NCBI RefSeq assembly: GCF_009730915.1
Contig: NC_052487.1
Location: forward strand, 19,522,529-19,586,528
From: Dioscorea cayenensis subsp. rotundata
Lineage: Eukaryota; Streptophyta; Magnoliopsida; Dioscoreales; Dioscoreaceae
Reading direction: 5' to 3'
Length of the DNA stretch: 64,000 nucleotides
Positions 1 to 10,724 of the stretch are shown in pieces. Numbering within the stretch: the first letter of the stretch is position 1; each line of letters opens with the position of its first letter. Below the pieces are notes generated by a model that saw nothing but the letters and a program-made list of their open reading frames with translations, did no database searches and was not told where the DNA came from. Both the position numbers and the translations under genes were made by a program.

Positions 1-2148
1 ATATATATGTAAAGAGTGATGTATACAATGAGAAAGAATCCAAAAAGAGAAAAACACGTCAACTTATTCTCCCACTAAGCAATTCCTCCTGCAACTTCTT
101 TATGGGACCAGAATCTAGAGATGTGAAACTCTAACATGGCTAACATTTGCCTTTACACTGTAAGCATCCAACATGTTGTATAAAGTCAAAAGTGGCACAT
201 ATGTATATATCTATATATCTATATATCTATATATAGAGATATATATATATATTAATATATATGAATATATATTTCACACCTTTGTCATTTACATATAAGA
301 CACACAATCCATTTCCATCTCTCTATTCAATATAGCATTTTATTCTTCTCATGTTTGCTAGTACAAGTAGGATCTTCTTTATTGGGATAAGGAAGCCAAC
401 CACAATGCATGGTACTAGTACTACAAGAATTCTTCTAATTAAGCATATGATTGAAAGAAAGAAAGAAGAGTGAAGAACTCCTTTTTACTTCAGTTGCCAT
501 TCATTGGAATATATTGACAAGTTATTGGCTTTTTGAAGACTAATTAAAAGAAACTTGTATCCTTATATGCTTACATAGAAGAACTTGAAACGATGCCAAG
601 TTCTTCTATACATTTTATTTATATATATAATCAAAATGAAGCACTATATATCCTTCACACCTATGCAACGATTTCGTGTTTAAATTTCATCTAATCTCCT
701 TGTGCACAAAAAACCATATAAAAGCCATGGTGTGTAGAAGCACAGTCCAATCTCTATGCTTTGAAATGAGAATGCATAGTCAAATGGTCAATTCTTAAGA
801 ACTAAAATCAATATTAAAAAAATATATATATCTACAACTGTAACATAATGTACACGTCATTATGTAATATTTATTTCTTAAAAATATATATTAAAATATG
901 TTTTTTAGATGTACATTTTTGACATTTATCAATAGATTTTTTAAATTTATTGCCATTTTTTTACCATCATTATATGGAAATTCTAATCCGTTTGTAACGA
1001 TTTGAACTAATTAATATATTAACTCAAGTTTGCCTCCATTCATCTGAAACTTATAAAATTTTCACTAATAATTCAAGTTAAATGGATATTCTTTTTTTTT
1101 GAAATAAGTGGATAGTTAAATGGATATTCTTAAACAAGTCAAACAAACATAAACAACCTCAGAGGTGCTTTACAAGAAGTTACTTTATTTCCTTCCCCAC
1201 ATTTAAGCTTGGAGACAAATCTTAATATCATCTATTTTCATCATTTTTTATTTAAGAAACAAATGAATAAGCCACATGTAAAATTGGGAATCTCCACCTT
1301 TGAATTAAAAGGGCAATGAATTGCTGACTACTCTTATCCACTTTTATCAAAAAATAAAAAATAAAAAAAATTACTGACTACGTAAATTAAAGGGGGAATG
1401 AATTGCTAAGTACGTTAATGTGAGGTGGTCTTGATCTTTTTTTTTTTTTTAATCATAGGTTCCATTCCACTAACATCATTCGACGTAATTAATAACCCCA
1501 ATTGATTTTATAAAATTTTTATTGATAATTCATTTAAATGATCAATTTTAAAGCCTCATAAACATAAACAACTTTACTACTGCAAATACATTACCACTAA
1601 GTCAATTTATTTCCTCCCCACACATCACATTTATTAATTCTCATTGATAAATCTTATTATTGCATGCATTATACCCCTTTTGGTTCAAATTACATGTCAT
1701 TAGAGATTTTTTAATTAATTATTATTTAAAAAATTCTATAAGTATTATAAATAACTTTTTCAATTTTATCTGTTGTAATCAATAAAGTTTATTTTAAAAA
1801 CTAATTAGTTATACTTCACGGCATTGGTGCTGAACTCTTGATCTACAGTAATTTAATTACATGTCGATCTTATCAAAAAGTATATATATTATTTAAAAAA
1901 ATATAATATAAAAATTTAATAACACTATTAATCTAAAGATGATTTGAACCAGATAAATTATAGAAAAACAAGTGATAGCATGGAAAAAAAAAACAATAAA
2001 TATTAATTATGCACTCTCTCAACTTCAATTCACAAACAGCACCACGGTCAAATTATTATGACACAGACATGAAATAAATCAAGCAACGTGATCACCAAAT
2101 CCACACAAGAACATACATACACCAACCACCCACACCATCATCCATTGA
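1..2148. other. AT-rich intergenic DNA downstream of the KCS-like gene
   Basis: No coding region is supported here. The stretch is very AT-rich, with (TA)n runs around 205-270. Positions about 55-655 form one copy of a diverged duplicated block whose partner lies at about 6690-7680. The right part (about 2000-2148) should include the 3' UTR of the minus-strand KCS-like gene that ends at 2149. Confidence 0.6.
55..655. repeat. Diverged duplicated block, copy 1 (partner 6690-7680)
   Basis: Blocks at about 60-200, 285-330 and 360-560 match in the same order and orientation blocks at about 6700-6840, 7065-7105 and 7370-7540. Shared strings include ctaacatggctaacattt, gcatccaacatgtt and gtgaagaactcctttttact. 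Copy 2 is longer because it carries about 170 extra bases and a MITE, so the duplication is older than the MITE insertion. No gene is recognisable in either copy. Confidence 0.75.
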
Positions 2149-3522
2149 TCAATCTCTCCCATGGTCCTTTTGACCTAATTCCTCTCCTTTAATCACCCTC
2201 AAACATTCCCAAACCACACTGTTACACTTGGGTCCAGTCCCCATTCCCAACTGCCAAACCTTGTCACCCTTCCTAATCCTTTGTTTCCCTTCCATATACC
2301 CAAGTTGATACCACATGGACGATGATGATTGGTTCCCAAATCTCCGGAAAGTCATCAATGCAGCCTCAATCTCCCTTTCTCCCAATCCCAATCCTTTCCC
2401 CATCTCCTTTATCATCCCCCTCCCTGAAGCTGGCATGCAGAAGTGCTTCACTGCAGCCCTGAATTCCGGCACCGGACTTCTCTTCTTGTCAGATGAAACA
2501 ACCTTAAATATTAACACCATGATCACGTACTTAGCTCTTTCTCTAAATGGTAGTATGATTTTACCGAGAATTATGACGTGAGAACGTAGTAAGTCTCTGG
2601 CCACATGCAGTAAATTGCGTTCAATGGAGACTCCGGTGATTCCTTTGGAGTCTTCTTCTCTTATGGCTGAATGGTAACCAGTGTCATCAAATGCTCTTTG
2701 AGTTCTCACCAAGTGAAGCAGCTTGTACTTCAAATTTTTTACCTTTTTGTTGGTGAGAAGCACGGCAGCACTGCCGGAACGGAAGACACAGTTGAGCAGA
2801 AGCTTACGTTGATCTTTGCCGGAGTACCAACCAGTGGAAAGAACTTCAGTGCTGATTATCAGAGCGAATGATCCACGGTTGAGTTGGAGGAGAGTTCTTG
2901 CAATGTCAATGCTGATTACACCGGCGCTGCAGCCCATGCCGGAGAGGTTGAAGGTCTTCACATTATCCCGCATTGCAAAACGGTTGACAATGATGGAGGA
3001 GAGTGAGGGAGAGGAACAGAAGGCACTGCAGTTAAGCACAAGGATGTCTATTTCTTGAGGAGATATCCTGGTTTTAGAGAACAAGTCTTGAAGGATGGGG
3101 AAGAAGAGCATATGAGCTTCTTGAATGCAGTTCTTATGGTCAGTTCTTGGAGGAAGGTGACGGAGTGAAGGAGGGAAGTAGGTTTCTTCTCCAAGGCCAG
3201 AAGAAGAGGTGACTTTAGACAAGAAGGATAAGCTCTCTTGGTCAAAGCCTTCAATCATGGAAAGATGTTCCATTAGAGCTGCTGATGGAACTCTGAGACT
3301 TGGAGATGGTTTTAGACAAGAGAAGTCTAAAAGGAACACTTGGGAGGAGGGTTTGGATAGGTTTGGGAAGACAAGGATGAAGAAGAGAGGGATGAGATGG
3401 TGGAGAGGATGGTATTTGTTAATGAAGATGTAGGTCTCACTAGTAATGCATGCCAAGAGAATGAAGGTATGGAGGGAATGGATGAGAAGAGAGAAGGCAT
3501 GGTTCTTTAGGTTAGTCTCCAT
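2149..3522 (-). CDS. 3-ketoacyl-CoA synthase-like protein with altered active site
   Basis: This single-exon gene encodes 457 residues and belongs to the plant KCS/FAE1 family, the ER-membrane condensing enzymes of very-long-chain fatty acid elongation. Two hydrophobic segments lie near the N terminus (about residues 9-35 and 42-54). The nucleophile motif MGCSAG carries Cys198, and RRFGNQSSSS carries the conserved Asn397. The family active-site histidine (in the usual HFCIHAGGR) is replaced: here the motif is HFCMPASGR with Pro364. Two further family histidines are also changed, in the usual RTHKG (here RTQRA, Gln275) and the usual LHRFGN (here FRRFGN, Arg393). His360 remains. The length is slightly below the usual 480-520 residues. 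An intact frame with altered catalytic residues suggests a weakly active, inactive or regulatory KCS rather than a pseudogene. Lack of introns is usual for this family. The ATG at 3522 is the first in frame and precedes the membrane segments. Confidence 0.9.
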   Translation of the reverse strand: METNLKNHAFSLLIHSLHTFILLACITSETYIFINKYHPLHHLIPLFFILVFPNLSKPSSQVFLLDFSCLKPSPSLRVPSAALMEHLSMIEGFDQESLSFLSKVTSSSGLGEETYFPPSLRHLPPRTDHKNCIQEAHMLFFPILQDLFSKTRISPQEIDILVLNCSAFCSSPSLSSIIVNRFAMRDNVKTFNLSGMGCSAGVISIDIARTLLQLNRGSFALIISTEVLSTGWYSGKDQRKLLLNCVFRSGSAAVLLTNKKVKNLKYKLLHLVRTQRAFDDTGYHSAIREEDSKGITGVSIERNLLHVARDLLRSHVIILGKIILPFRERAKYVIMVLIFKVVSSDKKRSPVPEFRAAVKHFCMPASGRGMIKEMGKGLGLGEREIEAALMTFRRFGNQSSSSMWYQLGYMEGKQRIRKGDKVWQLGMGTGPKCNSVVWECLRVIKGEELGQKDHGRD

Positions 3523-4807
3523 TGTGTTTGTTTGAGTGTGTTGATGCTATTTGGTTTGGATATAGAGAGGAAGAAAGATGGTGATGATGAGGATGAAGAG
3601 AGGTGGTAAGAGATGGTGGTACTTCATTTCAAAAGGTGAACAGAAGTAATTGTTAATTTGTGAGCCAGTGGGCACTTGATGTTGGAGTGTGGGGGGGAGT
3701 AAAAGTAAATAAGGGAGTTGGTTGGCAGTTCACTGGTGAAATTCAATGCCATGTCCTTTCTAACAAGTTTGGCAGAAATATACATTTACCATGCAAATCT
3801 AAGTATGTTTTTTTGCTTATGTCTGGTGCTGTTATTTTTGCTTATTGTTGGAGTATTCTTGAGTTACTGTTCTGTTTATAGTGCTCTTGTCATTATTTTA
3901 TTATTTTTACTAAATTTTGGCATATTTTTGAAGTAACTCTTGTGAAAAACACATTATTGCCTGGCCTACTCCTGGTCAGTGTTACCTTGGCCCCACTTCC
4001 TAAAGTAGTTTATTTTGTTTTTTTATGTTTATTTCTTGTCTTTTTGGTCAGTTTTTTTATGTTTATCTCCTGTCTTTTGAGTTTTGCGTCAATGTGCATG
4101 GTCATTTTCAATTTCCATTGGAATGTTACTTTGTTGTCTATTAATTGTCACTGTTCTTTTTACTTTTTACCATATCTTTATTTTTGTTATTTTTCTTGCT
4201 TTTAATAAATATGGTATATTCATTTTTATATATAAAAAAATTGTATGATCATATATTGAGAATATAGCTTGCATTGATAAACATAAATATCCCTTGTTTT
4301 GTAAGTGTTTGTTTTTTTAGCAATTTATTAGATATTGTTTGGTCTCAATTTCATAATATTTGTTTCAAAGAACCAGCTGAAAGTTTGAATTTTGGATTGT
4401 AAATTTTCTAAGTTTAAAACAATTAATTTTTTAATTTTTTAATTTTTTAAAATTATACAATCAATTTCGTGGTGTTTGGATATATGCAACAATAGATAAT
4501 TATGATTTATATAATTAGTCTTAGCAACGACATTGAGAGTAAGTAAAAAGAAAAAAAATATATTGAGAGTTTTTAAATTATTATTTGTTATTTGGATCTA
4601 GACTAAGAGTAAAGAAATTTTAAAAAAAATTATAATAAAGATTAAAATATTTGGTCACATTCTACAACATATACATGAAATGAATCAAATATTTGAGTTT
4701 GTTTTGTCAGGGGTTCTCGCCACTGTAATAGTTAGAAAATTTCAGCCAAAATTACTGTTTACAATACGGTAACAATCTCTGTAGCGCTATTGTTGTTCAT
4801 ATCTACT
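3523..4807. other. Intergenic DNA: KCS upstream region to the CACTA element
   Basis: About 3523-3660 should hold the 5' UTR and promoter of the minus-strand KCS-like gene. The rest is T-rich on the plus strand (about 3800-4210), which creates short hydrophobic open frames of no coding value. About 4590-4700 resembles 6090-6200 on the far side of the CACTA element. No gene is seen. Confidence 0.5.
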
Positions 4808-6063
4808 CACTACGAGAAAGTTACAATTTAAAAACAGAATATTAGAAACGGAATTTATTCTGTTTGAATTTCTGAAATGCAGTTAACAACGGAATAACAA
4901 TCGTTTTAAATATGATTTTAATAACAACGACTTACAAAGCGAGAATTTAAAAAAATATGATTTATTAAACATTTTTAAAAATAATCCGTTTCAATCCGTT
5001 TTTAATAGAAAAGGATTGAAACGGATTTAAAAAAATTAATATATTATTTAAATATCATTAAATATTAAAAAGCATATCAGTTTCTAATCCGTTCTACATT
5101 AGAAAGGACTGAAACAGTTTAAAATAATATATTATTTAAATAGTCATTAAATATAAAATATCCGTTTCTAATCCGTTTCTATTGAAAAGAGACTAAAAGG
5201 ATTTAAAAATAATATATTATTTAAATAGTATTAAATATTAAAAATATCAGTTTAATAGCTTTCTAATAAAAGGGATTGAAACATTTAAAATTAATATATT
5301 ATTTAAATATCATTAAATATAAAATATCCGTTTCTAATCACGTTTCTATTAGAAGAGACTGAAAACGGATTTAAAAATAATATATTATTTAAATATTATT
5401 AAATATTAAAAATATCCGATTTTAAAAGCCGTTTAATAAAAAGGGACTGAAATGGATTTAAAAATTAATATATTATTTAAATATCATTAAATATTAAAAA
5501 TATCAGTTTCTAATCCGTTTACGTTAGAAAGGGACTAGAAACAGATTTAAAAATAATATATTATTTAAAATATTATTATATATTAAAAATATCCGTTTCG
5601 AAACGGTTTAAAATCATATTATTTAACTGATTATTAAAATATAGTTTTAATTTAAAACGGATTATTAAATATTATTTTAATATTATTAAATATTAAAAAT
5701 ATCCGTTGCTAATCCAGTTTATTAGAGGGACTAAAAGCGATTTAAAAAATAATATATTATTGCTTGCTATTAATGTCATATATCATCTCAAATAATTAAT
5801 ACTTGTTCCATGAAATTATTTATATCAAAGTATTGGAATCCGTTTCTATTTTTGTAACTTAGAATGGATTAGCAACACATCTTATTCTGTTTTAATTTTT
5901 CAAAAATTAGAAATATAATGTTTTCCGTTTCCAATCAGTTTCTAAATTTAGAAACGGAATATTTTTCAGTTTCTAAATTCCGTTTCTGATCCGTTGCTAA
6001 TTCACTTTAGGAACGGATTAGAAACGGAAATTACTGTTTCTAAATAGTAATTTTCTTGTAGTG
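4808..6063. mobile_element. Non-autonomous CACTA (En/Spm-type) DNA transposon, complete ends
   Basis: The left end starts CACTACGAGAAAGTTAC and the right end, read on the minus strand, starts CACTACAAGAAAATTAC. This is the typical plant CACTA terminal inverted repeat, similar over about 28 bases. The 3-bp target duplication ACT is present at 4805-4807 and 6064-6066. The 1256-bp element has no transposase. Its interior holds about eight degenerate tandem units of about 84 bp (about 5000-5760) with repeated ccgtttctaatccgttt-type motifs in both orientations, matching the subterminal repeats bound by CACTA transposases. It must have been mobilised by an element elsewhere in the genome. Confidence 0.92.
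5000..5760. repeat. Degenerate ~84-bp tandem repeats inside the CACTA element
   Basis: A unit combining aaaatatccgtttctaat, a gggactgaaacgg-like stretch and aatatattatttaaat recurs about every 84 bases, with the gggact-like marker near 5021, 5105, 5190, 5271, 5354, 5444, 5529 and 5728. Units differ by small indels and substitutions. They fill most of the element's interior. Confidence 0.8.
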
Positions 6064-6359
6064 ACTATTACATATACAAGCCCATATATACTTGGATCTG
6101 AAATAAATATTGAAAAAATAAAAAAATAATAATAATATTAATTAGAGTATTTTATCACATTCTGCAATATACATGTGAAACATTAACAATTTGGGTTTGA
6201 TTTATATATGGTTCGTGTTTTAACAGAATTATTTTAACTATGAACGGTACCCATCTCAGTGAAAATGAGGTCCTAAGTGAAATTTTAACAAATGTTTTTT
6301 ACTTTTATATATAAAATCAAAATGAAGCATTATCTTTCTTTTTAATTATGACAAAAATA

Positions 6360-6665
6360 TAGAGATCTCTACTCAGATCAGCGCTCTACTCACTTTTTCT
6401 TCAGCGCAGTCTGCTATCGTTCTGCTGATCGAGATCCAGATGTAGCAGGAGTGAGTCCACACCTATCTCTGCCCGGCTAGGGCAGGGCTGATGATCCAGA
6501 GACGGTGTTTTTCGATGCTGTCAGCCTTCTTTTTGGGCTTTTCCTCGCTTTCTACGTGACGTTGTTGTTTTGTTGTACTTTAGCTGTTTCTCACCTCCCT
6601 ACTGGTGAGAATCGGTGTCATCTGCTTTTCTTTTCATTTCGATACGAGTTGTGGTTTTATCCACA
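6360..6665 (+). mobile_element. Possible LINE 3'-end fragment
   Basis: This stretch is clearly richer in GC than its surroundings. It ends with T-rich text and tttatccacatttttcaata followed by A-rich sequence, the style of plant L1-type 3' UTRs. A similar T-rich stretch ends at about 25740. There is no coding domain, so the assignment is a weak inference from texture. Confidence 0.25.
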
Positions 6666-6689
6666 TTTTTCAATATAGAGATAAAAAAC

Positions 6690-7098
6690 ATGTTTTAAGT
6701 TATTCTCCCGCTAAGCGATTCCTCCTGCAACTTCTTTACCGGACCAGAATCTAGAGATGAGAAACTCTAACATGGCTAACATTTATCTTTGGACTGTGTG
6801 AGCATCCAACATGTTCCATAAAGACAAAAGTGAGATATATATTAGCAATACACACTTTTGTGAAGGCACTGATAGCTTAGTAGCATTCGGTACCCTACGC
6901 TGCCTAAGATAAGTACCAAATTTAATTCTTCATTAGTACAAGATAAAAGTATGTGTCAGCTCAATACTTGCAACATGCCTGTTAAATTGGGTAACTCAAT
7001 TCCTATATAGACAAAAATAAATAAATAAATAAAATAAAATAAAATTTACAATTTTAAAAAAAATTTACAAATAAGACATTCCATTTCTATATGTCTAT

Positions 7099-7143
<45 letters not shown>

Positions 7144-7331
7144 TCATTCCTCTCTGGACGTACATAGATAAAATTTCTATGGACACCTATTGATAAACAA
7201 TATTTACTATAATAATATATACAGTTATTACTGTTTATCAATGTACACAGTTGGATCGTGATCCAACGGCTGGTAATTAGATGTTCATAGATTTTTTTTA
7301 TTTATGAATTTTTATAGAAAATGTATTGTAC

Positions 7332-7368
<37 letters not shown>

Positions 7369-7680
7369 AGTTGGCTAGTACAGGAAGGATCTTCTTTAAT
7401 TTATTGGTATAAAGAGGCCAACCACAAGGGGTAGTACTAGTACTTCAAGATTCTTCTAATTAAGCATATGTATATTATTATTGGATGATGAGTGAAGAAC
7501 TCCTTTTTACTTAAGTTGCCGTTCATTTAAATAAGATGGCAATTTATTGGGCTTAATTAATTGAGAAGCTTATATAAATCTTTGTAAGCTCACTTCGAAT
7601 AACTTAACATTGAATGTTACTCAGACCATCTATATATATGTATATATGATTTATTTACATAAAATGAAATATTTTTTTTT
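6690..7680. repeat. Diverged duplicated block, copy 2 (partner 55-655)
   Basis: This is the second copy of the block described at 55-655. It contains about 170 bases (about 6855-7020) absent from copy 1 and a MITE at about 7141-7337 flanked by (TA)n. The KCS-like gene and the CACTA element lie between the copies. Confidence 0.75.
7141..7337. mobile_element. MITE-like element in a (TA)n tract
   Basis: The ends are imperfect inverted repeats: left tagataaaatttctatgga, right on the minus strand ATAAAAAAAATCTATGAAC. The body holds ggatcgtgatccaacggct and tacagttattactgtttatc, like the elements at 12708 and 14503. Both sides abut (TA)n or (GA)n. There is no coding capacity. It appears to belong to a (TA)n-targeting MITE group. 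Confidence 0.6.
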
Positions 7681-8595
7681 ATTGCAAAAATAAACAGATA
7701 TATATATATATATAATATAGAGAAAATCTAAGAAGAAGGAGAAGTAGTGCACTTTCGTAAATATCTATCTTTTTAAATCACTTCTCACATCTTTCAAAAC
7801 AAAATAATAATAAATAAAGCAAAAAAATATTTTCTAATTTTAAATTTTAGTAAAACTTTTTATATACATCATAATGTAATTTCATATTTTATTTTCATAT
7901 ATATATATATATATATATATTAAAAGATATCTTTAATTAACTGAAATTACATTGTCAGTTTTATTAAATATCTGATGGACCATTAGTATAAATACGCGAC
8001 ATGTTAGTCTTTATGTTAGTGTGGGATATAATATACTATTTTTATCAAACATTTTAGGTATCAATTGTGTGTACATGCTAGTTTTTATTTGATTGGTAAC
8101 ATAAATAGGTATTCAGATTTATATTATATATATAAAGAGACTTAAATTTATATCTTAGTTATCTAAAATTTATTTGATGGATCATTTGTATAAACACACA
8201 TACGCCAATATGATCATATATAGACTCATTTTTTTTTTTTGTATTAATATATATATACCAAACATTTGATTGGCCATTAATTATTATAAATACATATGCT
8301 ATTGTTTTAGTTAGTTTTTCAACATAGAAAAACATGAACATATATATATATATATATATATATATAACATAACGCTTATTTATTATCTTCATCAAACAAT
8401 ATGATTATATAAAAGGAATACAACAATTTTATTAGGAATGCAACAAAGGCACGAGAGTGTTAGTTTAGCCACTCAAAAGAAAAAGCAACCCAAATGTCTT
8501 CTTTATTCCTTAGTTGTAATAATTAAGAAACTTCATTGAATGACCACATTTTCAAGCTCTTTCATGCAACGTCCGAAGACATGGAAAAGATGGTG

Positions 8596-8631
<36 letters not shown>

Positions 8632-9065
8632 CAACAATATTTGATTTACACCTGTAAATTAATCACTTTCTTATAAATAATCAACTTTAAATAAGAGGAC
8701 CACAACTAAAACAAATAGATAAATTAACTGCAATCTTCATGAACCTTCAAAACTTTCACTTTAATCCAACAAAAACAGATACAAAATAAATAAATAAAAG
8801 TGAAACACTCCCCACCTTTCATTCTATCAACAAAATGGGAAGAATTAATTAATCAATCAACATGAAGATATTGAACTGCAGAAAACAAAAAAAAGAAACA
8901 ATGCATTGTATTTATTGCAGCTAAGTCTAGTAACAAACATCATCTGATTCATCTTTCCTTTCCTTTTCTTTTTCTTTACAGTTAGTTTTAGAGGCCCATG
9001 GTTCCTCCTCCTATTTGAACAAAAATTATTTCTGTCAGTTTTCAAAGGTTTGCTCCTTCCTACTG

Positions 9066-10724
9066 CTATCCATGGTGATCAGGATTGTCAGGTAACCAAT
9101 AAGATGAGTACTTTAACCATTCTGTTTCCTGAGATTGTTGCATTGATGATTCCTGCAACACCATATATATGCATGCATGCAATCAGAGAAATTATAGAAA
9201 TTTAGCAAAGTAAAAAAAACCACAAGTATATATTAATACTTACTCCTTTATTTTCAGTTGAAGTGCAACCCATAATCACATCCTCTAAACCAGAACCAGA
9301 CCTTTCTATCATTCTCTGATGTTGCTGTTGCTGTTATTCACATAAAAACCAGAAAAGGTATAACAAAAGAAGATGCTCACTTATGTTATGATAGAAGCAT
9401 ATAAAAGTTCCCTACCTGAAATGACATTCTAAAAGGATCGTCGAGAACAATCGATGTCTGATGTGAAGTGGGAATTGGGAGGAATGACAGTCGAGATTGG
9501 ATTACTCGGTCGGCTAACATGAAATGCTGCTTCCGTTGTTGTTCTTCAACCTATAAAAATTTATATCATCGTATTTACCAAATTAACTGATGTGGGACTA
9601 TTAAAAGCATTAGAAATTGATAGTATACCTCATCGAAGACTAAATTATCGGTCTTCAAATGACATTGCCTGGGTTGAGTTTGATAAAAAATCTTAGAAAC
9701 AACAAGCTCTCCTTCCTTCTCCTCTTCAAGTTCACCTAAATGATACTGATGCATCACCCAATTAGTCTTCTCAGGTTTTCTATGTTTCCCAAAGTTTGTA
9801 TACAAAACCAGAATCTTTTTACAGCCTTTCTGTTTTCCATTCACCATTACTGGCCTTGTTTTGCCAGTTTTATGCCATCTTGTTTCACCCTTCTGAAGAT
9901 CACATTCATTCTGAATTTTCCTCCTTTTTCTTGTTCCTGTTGTGTATGCTTTTGATGGCCTATGAAAGAAGTGTTTGCTAAGACCATCTCTTGTAACCCC
10001 TTAAAAAAAAATATAATAATAAAAAAGAAAGAAAAAAAAAATAATTAGGTCTGATATTCTTGTCAGATGTAACAAACAACCTTAGAGCAAACCTCTGAAC
10101 AATCTTTTCCATGATTATGTCTTGCATGTATTTCAAGAAAACTTGTGATTTTGCTTTCTAGGGAACATCAAGACAGACTCACTGCATCTTCTTTACATAT
10201 TAACTCTTTTCTTTTTTCCCCCAATTAATTTAAAAAATAACTAAAATAATAAAAAAAAATAAAGAAACAAAGAAAGAAAGAAAAAAGGAAAGGGTTTACC
10301 AGGAAGTTTCTCAGGGTGGGTATAACAAATCCCATCTTCTCCTTCAATTGTAGGTATGAATTCATCAATCAAAGGATGAGACTTTGTTGCAGTGTCTTCT
10401 GATAAAACTTTGGATTCCAAATGTTCTATCAACTCTTGATCTGTTGGATCAAATTTAACTCCTGCTGGTAGACCAACCCAGTTCTACATTTTTTGATTTT
10501 TCTCAATCTTTTCAGTTCAAATGTTTTCAAATCAAGAAACACATGAAATGATAAAATGAAATTTTAATAATATATAAGTTATAAAGAAAAAAAAAAAAAC
10601 ATACCGGTTTTCGATCTAGTTTGTGACCACAACTAGGGCACTGCATGGATCCACATATTTGGTGTTCTTCAAGCTTTGCATCTATGAGATCTGCAGTGCT
10701 TACTGATGCTTTTCTATTCATCAT
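9066..10724 (-). CDS. NAC075: NAC domain transcription factor, NAC075/NAC073 (SND2) type
   Basis: The six exons are 10724-10605, 10483-10300, 9999-9629, 9550-9416, 9330-9244 and 9152-9066; all junctions are GT-AG and in frame, giving 327 residues. The N terminus carries CPSCGH (about 30-34) and is followed by the NAC domain (about 41-205) with [39 protein letters not shown], the nuclear signal [16 protein letters not shown], and [10 protein letters not shown] at the end of the domain. The cysteine-rich leader plus THPEKLPG and [11 protein letters not shown] mark the NAC075/NAC028/NAC073 group, which in Arabidopsis acts in xylem and secondary-wall regulation and in flowering. Arabidopsis NAC075 is longer, so the C-terminal activation region here is short and Gln-rich. 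The ATG at 10724 begins the conserved leader. The gene symbol is by family resemblance only. Confidence 0.9.

Larger units (their letters stand above)
6064..9065. other. Intergenic DNA between the CACTA element and the NAC gene
   Basis: No gene is supported. It holds a GC-richer unassigned stretch (about 6360-6665), copy 2 of the duplicated block (6690-7680) with a MITE inserted in it (about 7141-7337), several (TA)n tracts (7337-7366, 7899-7920, 8338-8366), and a (CT)n tract (8599-8628). The right end (about 8850-9065) should include the 3' UTR of the NAC gene. Confidence 0.5.

Noticed and set aside
3660-4205. Short hydrophobic open frames
   Set aside because: T-rich noncoding DNA gives Phe/Leu-rich frames; no motif or splice structure supports a gene.
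9066-10724. Initial reading of the NAC gene as SOG1 (DNA-damage regulator)
   Set aside because: The leader CPSCGH with THPEKLPG and [18 protein letters not shown] fits the NAC075/NAC073 group better, and the C-terminal cluster of SQ sites typical of SOG1 is absent.
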